A program made the position numbers and the translations under genes. Shown here one piece after another: positions 7,975 to 13,444 of a DNA stretch of 18,310 nt. The DNA lies in assembly GCA_039026975.1 (NCBI GenBank), contig JBCCLI010000093.1, positions 1 to 18,310 on the forward strand, given 5' to 3'. The stretch comes from JBCBKZ01 sp039026975. GTDB lineage: Bacteria > Bacteroidota > Bacteroidia > J057. The notes under the pieces were generated by a model. The model did not search any database. It saw only the letters and a list, made by a program, of their open reading frames with translations, and had not been told where the DNA came from. Numbering within the stretch: position 1 is the stretch's first letter; each line of letters starts with the position of its first letter.

Positions 7975-8888
7975 AACAATTACTTATCCTTTTCAGCTTA
8001 GCTGCTATGCTGCTTCCCATTCAGGCTCAGACACCTGATAAGGAGGAGATGCTATTTTTTACGGAAGAATGGACTGGAGAAAGATTTGAAGACGGCAGGC
8101 CCAAAGTAGCTGATGCTGTTCTGGAGCGGCTTAAAAAGGTCTCTATAGAAGAAGCCTGGGGCGTTCTCAGGGGGAAGGGCTATCATAATCAGTTTGCAGG
8201 GGAATGGATCATTCTCCATGCTGACCAGGTAATGGTGGGAAGGGCCCTAACCGTTCAGTACATGCCAAAACGGCCAGAGTATGCGGAAAGGGCCTTACAA
8301 AAAGGACATGAGAATGGACGAGTAGGTGCTATGAACTCATGGCCCATAGATATGCTGGTAGAAGGGGATGTATATGTAGCTGATGGCTATGGCAAAATTA
8401 AAAATGGAACCCTCATAGGAGATAATCTGGGCAATTCTATCTATGCAAAATCCAAAAATGGCGTAGTATTTAATGCCAGCTCCCGGGATCTGGAAGGCCT
8501 GGAGCGTATAGAAGGCTTTAATGCCTGGGTGAAGGGATGGGACCCTACCTACCTGATGGAGTCCATGGTAACAGGCATCAATACTCCCATACGTATGGGA
8601 GAAGCTACTGTATTCCCAGGTGATGTAGTACTGGCCAAAAAAGAGGGCGTTATCTTCATTCCTTCCCACTTAGCAGAAGAGGTAGCCATCAATGCTGAAT
8701 TTATCATGCTGAGAGATCAGTTTGGCATTAGCCGACTGAGAGAAGGGAAGTATACGCCAGGACAAATAGATACACGCTGGACAGATGAGATTAAGCAGGA
8801 CTTCCTGGGGTGGCTGGATGCTAATCCTAATAAGCTTCCCATGTCCAGATCAGAACTCGATGCTTTTATGAAGAATAGAACCTGGTAG
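7971..8888 (+). CDS. Secreted RraA/HMG-CHA aldolase-like protein
   Basis: A 305-residue protein starting with a clear Sec signal peptide, MKQLLILFSLAAMLLPIQAQ. The core resembles the RraA/dimethylmenaquinone-methyltransferase-like fold, whose biochemically known members are class II pyruvate aldolases acting on 4-hydroxy-2-oxo acids. The conserved block is IGDNLGNSIYAKSKNGVVF at 149-167, followed by SSRD with Arg172 and Asp173 at the places of the substrate-binding Arg and metal-associated Asp. The usual Asp-Gly before this Arg-Asp pair is Asn-Ala here. Export is unusual for the family, many members of which are cytoplasmic. It overlaps the symporter gene by 4 nt. A role in splitting the keto acid made by the divergent dehydratase is inference; an RNase E regulator role is unlikely in this setting. 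Confidence 0.78.
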   Translation: MKQLLILFSLAAMLLPIQAQTPDKEEMLFFTEEWTGERFEDGRPKVADAVLERLKKVSIEEAWGVLRGKGYHNQFAGEWIILHADQVMVGRALTVQYMPKRPEYAERALQKGHENGRVGAMNSWPIDMLVEGDVYVADGYGKIKNGTLIGDNLGNSIYAKSKNGVVFNASSRDLEGLERIEGFNAWVKGWDPTYLMESMVTGINTPIRMGEATVFPGDVVLAKKEGVIFIPSHLAEEVAINAEFIMLRDQFGISRLREGKYTPGQIDTRWTDEIKQDFLGWLDANPNKLPMSRSELDAFMKNRTW

Positions 8889-8896
8889 CAGAGGCT

Positions 8897-9003
8897 TTAT
8901 TTTCCACTTACCAGCTTCACCAGGCCCATTCCTACCTGAAGATGTTCTCCTACCAGAGGGGCAGTAACCACATGGGCTAAAAAGTCTATTTACTGGAAAA
9001 TAA
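8897..9003. repeat. Spaced 10-bp perfect inverted repeat around a protein-like segment
   Basis: TTATTTTCCA at 8897-8906 is the exact reverse complement of TGGAAAATAA at 8994-9003. Between them, on the minus strand, a short stop-bounded frame (8897-8989) reads protein-like, including HVVTAPLVGEHLQVGMGLVK, with no start codon. It may be a tiny insertion, a gene remnant or a long-range hairpin ending the symporter-aldolase transcript. No flanking target duplication was seen. Confidence 0.35.
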
Positions 9004-9008
9004 GCGCC

Positions 9009-9215
9009 ATGAAGACCTTTTTTAGAATTGTAGCCTATGTCCTGCTAAGCATTTGTGTGGAATGCATGTCTTCCTACGAGGAATATTCTCAAGGGCCAGA
9101 AATAGTGCCCACCAAAGCTAGTTTGAATAGCCCATTTCCGACTGATTCTCTGGATCATGCCCTAAAAACGGGTATCCTTATTAAATACATCGCTCATCCT
9201 GACAGACTGCATTAA
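9009..9215 (+). CDS. Small secreted peptide candidate (68 aa)
   Basis: MKTFFRIVAYVLLSICVECM is a plausible signal peptide: a positive start and then a hydrophobic run. The remaining 47 or so residues are polar and without a recognisable domain. Two cysteines (16 and 19) sit near the end of the hydrophobic segment, but the surrounding residues do not make a good lipobox. It follows the aldolase-like gene by 120 bp in the same direction. No homologue is recognised; it may be a decayed or species-specific gene, or a chance frame. Confidence 0.35.
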   Translation: MKTFFRIVAYVLLSICVECMSSYEEYSQGPEIVPTKASLNSPFPTDSLDHALKTGILIKYIAHPDRLH

Positions 9216-9353
9216 TACAGGTATAAGGGAAAAACTAGCCACTTACCACTTGATAGGCGCCCATTACCCAGGCTAGCTACCCACCTACTCAGGGGGAAGG
9301 AACTTATGCTATACCGCACCTATAAACAAGCAAACGAGCTAATATCTTACGTC

Positions 9354-9515
9354 ATGAAAAAGGTTACCCTGATAATTCTCCTCGCTTCTCTTGTATTAGG
9401 TACAGGATGCTTACTCGCAAAAAATTACAGCCAACATAAGGAGGCTGAAGCCTACAGGCCTCAGAACATAGCTATGGTTCTCTATGCAGAGAAGGAAGAT
9501 GCCATTAGATTTTAA
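9354..9515 (+). CDS. Small lipoprotein candidate (53 aa)
   Basis: From the ATG at 9354 the frame begins MKKVTLIILLASLVLGTGCL, a textbook lipoprotein signal with Cys19, followed by about 34 polar residues ending AEKEDAIRF. An upstream in-frame ATG at 9306 has a purine-rich GGGGGAAGGAA just before it and would add 16 residues. I prefer 9354 because the charged start and hydrophobic core sit properly, but the upstream site cannot be dismissed. The stop lies four bases from the convergent endonuclease stop. Function unknown. Confidence 0.42.
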   Translation: MKKVTLIILLASLVLGTGCLLAKNYSQHKEAEAYRPQNIAMVLYAEKEDAIRF

Positions 9516-9519
9516 CCCC

Positions 9520-10473
9520 TTACCACACTAACCCCTTTATAGAGGAAGAAGGGGTATCCTCAGTAGACCGTAGGCTTCTGACCTGTACTTGTTGAAGAAT
9601 AAGTTTGTTGGGCCTTTCATCTTCATAGGGATCTTCTGCCTCTGGGAAGGTTATGCCAGTAAGGGACTCAATCAGGGAAACCCTCACCTGGTAGGTATCA
9701 CCGTCCTCAAAGTCATCAAACATCCTGGTTCTTCCCTCTTTCTTGCTGGCCTCTTGAATGATCTTTTCTCTTAAGAGGACTTTCTCTTGTCCCATAAGGA
9801 AGCCTATTCGGGTAAGTTGCTTTTGAGGGTTACAGAAATAGACCACCTTCCAAAAAAGTGTAGGGATTTGTACCCATTCTCCTTTTACTTCTGTAACAAA
9901 TAGGGGGTCTAGTTCATCTAGTACAGGGCCTGTAAACAGATTGATCTTCAGGCCGTGTCCCATGGTTTCTTCTTTGAGAATATAGTTCTCAAGGTATTTC
10001 CAGGCTTTTTGGTTCAGATTTTTATGTTGTGGAACCGCATTAGTAAAGAAAAAAGTAAGTCGGGCCGCCTTGGCCGCTTTTTCCGTCTCTCTTCCCCATT
10101 GAACATCCTCTCTTTTAACCATATGCCCTCTATCAAAGTCGCTCTTATCTGCTCTGTATAGCTCCATCCCGAACTGCTGATCTTCCGCTATTCGGGGATC
10201 TCTGGCCCAATGATCTCTTCCAGAAGGAAATAGGTCTTTTCTTTTGATATCCTGGAAATACCTACCGTGAATATTAGAAGCAGTAAGGATGGGGAACTTT
10301 CTCTCAGCATGCTGAATAAGGCTATAATGCTCATACTTCAAGACTGGTTTTCTCGCTCGCTTTACTTTGGCAGTCGCCTGTAGAAGCTTAGGAGATAAGG
10401 TAGGGAGAGGTACGCGAAGGTGGGTTCCCAAAAAATCAGAGCGATAGCCCTTCACATTCTTGATGGTACTCAT
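9520..10473 (-). CDS. EndoG-like DNA/RNA non-specific endonuclease
   Basis: A 317-residue beta-beta-alpha-metal nuclease of the NucA/EndoG type, which cuts DNA and RNA without sequence preference using one divalent metal. The catalytic block DFDRGHMVKRED (112-123) holds the general-base His117 and Arg115. FFTNAVPQHKNLNQKAWKYLE (142-162) holds the metal Asn154 and the helix that follows. Other family marks are the N-terminal FLGTHLRVPLP (14-24), TASNIHG (64-70) and TGPVL (181-185). No signal peptide or membrane segment is visible, so it is either cytoplasmic or exported by a route not marked at the N-terminus. No obvious inhibitor gene lies beside it. The upstream minus-strand sequence has a near-match to a Bacteroidota -7 box close to 10502-10510, not strong enough to call. 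Confidence 0.88.
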   Translation of the reverse strand: MSTIKNVKGYRSDFLGTHLRVPLPTLSPKLLQATAKVKRARKPVLKYEHYSLIQHAERKFPILTASNIHGRYFQDIKRKDLFPSGRDHWARDPRIAEDQQFGMELYRADKSDFDRGHMVKREDVQWGRETEKAAKAARLTFFFTNAVPQHKNLNQKAWKYLENYILKEETMGHGLKINLFTGPVLDELDPLFVTEVKGEWVQIPTLFWKVVYFCNPQKQLTRIGFLMGQEKVLLREKIIQEASKKEGRTRMFDDFEDGDTYQVRVSLIESLTGITFPEAEDPYEDERPNKLILQQVQVRSLRSTEDTPSSSIKGLVW

Positions 10474-10546
10474 AGGGTTGTGTTATATAAAGGAATATAC
10501 CCAAAAACTAATGAATGACCCTGATGGATAGGGTGATGGGAAGGAG

Positions 10547-10605
10547 GTAAAGGGTACTAGGGAATCGTGGGAGGGTAGAAGGTAAAGGGGGATGGCTGTA
10601 AAGGG
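10547..10605 (+). repeat. Three short GTAAAGGG repeats in a purine-rich stretch
   Basis: GTAAAGGG occurs at 10547-10554, 10582-10589 and 10598-10605 within a G/A-rich stretch about 75-130 bp upstream of the endonuclease start. The spacing is irregular. It could be a regulator-binding cluster for the endonuclease or only compositional drift. Confidence 0.3.
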
Positions 10606-10642
10606 TGCCGCAATATGCCACATGAAACTACTGAAATAAGTC

Positions 10643-10914
10643 AACGTCAATTTTGGCTAAGCCTATGCTTATTTCCAGTGTTAGGTCGGCTTCCGCAGGA
10701 TTCCATTTTAGCATTCACTCCAACACGCTTTGTCCCGCCAATACCTTTTTACCTACTTTTTTACTACGGAAAAAGGTAGGGCAGGCTGCAAGCGACAAAG
10801 CACTAGTTACTGATTATCAGAAGATTACCTCCTTAATCCAAACCGGGATTTGCTGCAAACAAACTCCTCCAATTCCTAAATATTTAATTATCAGTGAGAA
10901 TGATTGAAACCTAA
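10643..10914 (+). repeat. Dispersed intergenic repeat, copy B
   Basis: The second, shorter copy of the element at 5153-5498, in the same orientation. The left block is 10643-10715, and the right block 10840-10899 matches 5427-5485 nearly base for base at both ends. It contains a hairpin, CCTAC-T-TTTTT (10752-10762) pairing with AAAAA-G-GTAGG (10770-10780) around seven bases. Its right terminal repeat is more degraded than in copy A. It lies between the starts of the endonuclease and the end of the phosphoesterase. The 84-codon open frame at 10653-10907 lies wholly inside the repeat and is not called as a gene. The rest of the 10474-11017 gap shows nothing else convincing. Confidence 0.7.
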
Positions 10915-11017
10915 GTTAGTTTGCTTGATCACCTAGGATTTTTTGCTAACGAAACTCAACCGCTGGCTAGCTGTAGAGGGTGCGTTATACACTACGAAAA
11001 ATCATCACGGGATGCTC

Positions 11018-12250
11018 CTAAGCCTTCTTCAAGGTGAAGACCGTAATCTCCGGTGGCATCCCTACCCTGCCGGGAAAGGCTATGAAACCGAAGCCTCTGT
11101 TTACATATAGGTACTGGTTGAGTTCCTCATATAGGCCAGCCCATCTTTTATAGCGGTATTTGACCGGACTCCATTTAATGCCGGCTACTTCTACGCCCAT
11201 TTGCATACCATGGGTATGACCGGATAAGGTGAGGTGGACATGCTTAGGATGGTTAATGATTTTCTCTTCCCAGTGAGAAGGGTCATGAGACATGAGAATA
11301 TTAAATTCTCTTTCACCTGTACCTGCTATGGCCTTATCAAAATCGCCTGCTTTGATGAAGCTACTCCCCCAGTTTTCTACGCCTATTAATCTGATAAAAG
11401 CGTCCTCTTTCTCAATTTTCACATTGGTGTTATTCATGAGGGAGAAATCTACCTCTGCATGGTGCTGCTGAATAGCCATGAAGTTTTTATAGCCTGCTGA
11501 GTCAGGGTTAGCTAGGTCCCTGGAGGAAGGATAATCGTGATTTCCCAAAACGGAATACTTCCCAAAGGGTGCTTGAAGTGACTTCAGAAAGGATTTATAG
11601 GGAATGATTTCTTGCTGTAAACTATTGACCAGATCACCAGTAAAGAGAATCAGATCAGCTTGCTGTTTTTGCATCAGGGATATCCCTCGCTCCACCTCTT
11701 CCACTGTATCAAAGCTCCCTGAATGCATATCAGAAAACTGTAAAATGCGGAATCCATCAAAGGCTTCCGGTAGATCCTTGAAAGCTAATTCCTGCTCGAT
11801 GATCCTGAAATCATATTTCCCTTTGGTGATTCCATACAAGTAAGCACCAAAAGGAATACTCATCAATCCTAGCCCTACTGTCTTGAGAAACCTCCTCCTG
11901 GGTTCAGGATTTGGGACTGCCTCATTACTTTTTTGGGTGAGCCCGTATAGCCATTCCCCTCCCATCAGCACATCATCTACTAGAAAGACCCCCGCTAGTA
12001 AAAACTCACAAATAAATATAGAAGCCCCTAGGCCTATGAGGAAATTTCTAAAGGGAGTTAAATTCATCAGGCCTCCTGAGTAGGAAGTAAACATGGTAAT
12101 CAGCCCTATGACAGTCAAACTGATGGACAGACCCGCGTATATCCACATCCATTTATCAGATAGGAAAGCCTGATACACGCCTCGAATGACATATATTTTT
12201 ACCAGGGTTAGGATTAATAGTAAGGTGCCAAAAAAGATCAGAAAACGCAT
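11018..12250 (-). CDS. Membrane-anchored calcineurin-like metallophosphoesterase
   Basis: A 410-residue protein with three N-terminal membrane helices (about 3-20, 35-54, 68-92), then a short loop with a twin-arginine-like RRRFLKT (118-124) leading into a fourth hydrophobic segment (about 125-140). The calcineurin-like phosphoesterase domain fills the rest. The full two-metal set is present: SDMHSG (Asp174, His176), TGDLV (Asp206), LGNHDY (Asn237, His238), SHDPSHW (His322) and SGHTHG (His345, His347), so it should be active. The layout resembles the YkuE/YaeI-type membrane phosphoesterases of the envelope. Substrate unknown; phospholipid or nucleotide-type substrates are typical of relatives. 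It stands alone, with non-coding DNA on both sides. Confidence 0.87.
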   Translation of the reverse strand: MRFLIFFGTLLLILTLVKIYVIRGVYQAFLSDKWMWIYAGLSISLTVIGLITMFTSYSGGLMNLTPFRNFLIGLGASIFICEFLLAGVFLVDDVLMGGEWLYGLTQKSNEAVPNPEPRRRFLKTVGLGLMSIPFGAYLYGITKGKYDFRIIEQELAFKDLPEAFDGFRILQFSDMHSGSFDTVEEVERGISLMQKQQADLILFTGDLVNSLQQEIIPYKSFLKSLQAPFGKYSVLGNHDYPSSRDLANPDSAGYKNFMAIQQHHAEVDFSLMNNTNVKIEKEDAFIRLIGVENWGSSFIKAGDFDKAIAGTGEREFNILMSHDPSHWEEKIINHPKHVHLTLSGHTHGMQMGVEVAGIKWSPVKYRYKRWAGLYEELNQYLYVNRGFGFIAFPGRVGMPPEITVFTLKKA

Positions 12251-12644
12251 ATAATGATTAGCTTAGGCTGTAAAAGTAACTACTTCGTCCTGCTCGTCCC
12301 AACAAGGAAATTGTATATCTGCTCTTATCTTCTCTACTACTTGCCTGGGTAAGATATAGGGACGAATAGAACAGCCTGATATGCTTCTTGGTAGGAGAAA
12401 TTATTCTTATTGTGTTAGCACTCATGTGTGGAGCAGAGAACACGAGGTACACCATAGCAATGCCTAGTTCAGATCAGGAGTTATGTTTAATGGCTTACCC
12501 TACTGATGATCAAATGCCCCTGCTTCGTCGCCTTCAGTGGGAGTTACCTATTTCCCTAAGTCCATTTTTAACATATAAAGAATTAAGTGTCAGAAAGAAA
12601 CCTAACGATTCTTCAAATCGAGAATTACTGAGTACACAGACAGC
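12251..12644. other. Intergenic region without a convincing gene
   Basis: These 394 bp separate the phosphoesterase start from the end of the Nudix regulator. A 95-codon plus-strand frame (12388-12675) crosses most of it and runs 31 bp into the regulator's end. Its residues show no domain or signal peptide and I do not call it. A 65-codon minus-strand frame at 12258-12455 is likewise unconvincing. No clear promoter box, hairpin or RNA gene was found. Confidence 0.5.
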
Positions 12645-13361
12645 TTACTCTTCTACTCTCAATCTATACTTATAGGGGTTAGAACCACGAGATTCCGTAA
12701 CTAATTTGGGTAATCGTTCAAACATACCAGAGGCCAGAACCTTTTTCTGGAAGCGGGAACGATCTACATTTTCCTTCAAAATGGTTTGATGTAATCTATG
12801 AAGTTCAGGCATGGTAAATTCCGCAGGCAAGAGGCTATGGATAAAAGGAGGACGTTTACAATCATTTCTTAGTTGGTGCCTGGCTGCATCCACAATGGCT
12901 CTGTGGTCTAGCCACATATCAGGTAAATCCTCAAAATGAAACCAGTCGGCAGCCTCATGTAATTCTCCAGGTTCTAACTGTGTATGGGCAATATCCACCA
13001 GGGAATAATATGCCAGGGTCACGAAACGCTCATTTATCCAATACTCTTCTTTCCATGGCATTCCCTGCTGGAGAAAATACTGCCTAAAGGTTCCTCTAAA
13101 ATTTCTGTCTTTATCCCCAAAAACTGCCAGGAACTCTATCTGGGGATTCTCCATGGAGTTATGAGATTTCAGGATTCTTTCTACTGCTTCATCAACCGAT
13201 TCATCTATCCCCACATACCCACCAGGAAGTGCCCATCTATCCGCGAGTTTCAGTAGCTGGCACTTTAATTCATGGTTTTCATAGCCTATGATCACAAGGT
13301 TGACGGAAAGATTAGGTAAAAAATACTTCTTCCCATGATTCAGAATTTCTTCCATTTCCAT
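12645..13361 (-). CDS. Nudix-domain (NrtR-like) transcriptional regulator
   Basis: A 238-residue protein with an N-terminal Nudix fold (about 15-145) and a C-terminal winged-helix region (about 175-238) that has the family pattern LLPAEFTMPELHRLHQTIL followed by RSRFQKK. This two-part layout is that of NrtR-like regulators, including the arabinose regulator AraR of Bacteroides, where the Nudix domain senses a ligand. The Nudix box is degenerate: GYVGIDE keeps the first Gly and Glu, but the segment after Arg62 reads ILKSH where hydrolases have a Glu-rich metal site. Hydrolysis is therefore unlikely. I start at 13361 because a predicted -7 box lies only six bases upstream; a start at 13355 is possible, and the longer frame from 13397 would cross the promoter. 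It diverges from the GH3 gene and probably controls both. Confidence 0.83.
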   Translation of the reverse strand: MEMEEILNHGKKYFLPNLSVNLVIIGYENHELKCQLLKLADRWALPGGYVGIDESVDEAVERILKSHNSMENPQIEFLAVFGDKDRNFRGTFRQYFLQQGMPWKEEYWINERFVTLAYYSLVDIAHTQLEPGELHEAADWFHFEDLPDMWLDHRAIVDAARHQLRNDCKRPPFIHSLLPAEFTMPELHRLHQTILKENVDRSRFQKKVLASGMFERLPKLVTESRGSNPYKYRLRVEE

Positions 13362-13366
13362 AAAAG

Positions 13367-13398
13367 CGAAAATATTAATTGTGACTATTTGACACAAA
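13367..13398 (-). promoter_or_regulatory. Predicted promoter of the Nudix regulator
   Basis: On the minus strand, TTTG (13395-13398) is followed after 20 bases by TATTTTCG (13367-13374), one base off the Bacteroidota consensus TTTG-N19-TAnnTTTG. Transcription would begin very close to the ATG at 13361, giving a leaderless or nearly leaderless message. The upstream box lies inside the first TTGTG palindrome, which fits autoregulation. Confidence 0.5.
13379..13397. promoter_or_regulatory. Operator 1, TTGTG-N9-CACAA
   Basis: The 19-bp palindrome TTGTGACTATTTGACACAA has half-sites TTGTGAC and (reverse complement) TTGTGTC. It covers the upstream boxes of both divergent promoters (TTTG at 13388-13391 on plus, and most of 13395-13398 on minus). 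It is most likely a site for the adjacent Nudix-type regulator; occupancy would block both genes. Confidence 0.6.
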
Positions 13399-13417
13399 TG
13401 AAAATTTGCTATTTTTG
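13388..13417 (+). promoter_or_regulatory. Predicted promoter of the GH3 gene
   Basis: TTTG (13388-13391), an 18-base spacer and TATTTTTG (13410-13417) match the Bacteroidota housekeeping promoter TTTG-N19-TAnnTTTG, with a spacer one base short. Transcription would start near 13422-13425, downstream of the first in-frame ATG at 13406, which decides the GH3 start as 13445. Confidence 0.65.
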
Positions 13418-13433
13418 TGGCGAACGGTCACAA
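13415..13433. promoter_or_regulatory. Operator 2, TTGTG-N9-CACAA
   Basis: The 19-bp palindrome TTGTGGCGAACGGTCACAA repeats the architecture of the site 36 bp to its left (same 5-9-5 layout, half-sites TTGTGGC and TTGTGAC). It overlaps the -7 box and the predicted transcription start of the GH3 gene. It sits inside a wider imperfect palindrome, GCTATT at 13408-13413 against AATAGC at 13436-13441. Confidence 0.6.
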
Positions 13434-13444
13434 TTAATAGCAAA

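Larger units (their letters stand above)
13374..13438. repeat. Perfect 12-bp inverted repeat framing the divergent promoters
   Basis: ATTAATTGTGAC at 13374-13385 is exactly repeated in reverse complement as GTCACAATTAAT at 13427-13438. The pair encloses both predicted promoters. It may be the outer half-sites of two adjoining operators, or two sites brought together by looping. Confidence 0.6.

Noticed and set aside
9515..9555. ACCCCTT/AAGGGGT hairpin as a bidirectional terminator
   Set aside because: The arms at 9531-9537 and 9549-9555 pair perfectly but lie inside the endonuclease coding end and no T-run follows.
10653..10907. 84-codon plus-strand frame
   Set aside because: It lies entirely inside repeat copy B and matches the repeat DNA, with no domain or signal.
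12388..12675. 95-codon plus-strand frame overlapping the regulator end
   Set aside because: No recognisable domain, no proper signal peptide and it runs antisense into a well-supported gene.
13406..13444. Upstream ATG for the GH3 gene
   Set aside because: It lies within the promoter spacer, before the predicted transcription start, and adds residues ahead of a normal signal anchor.
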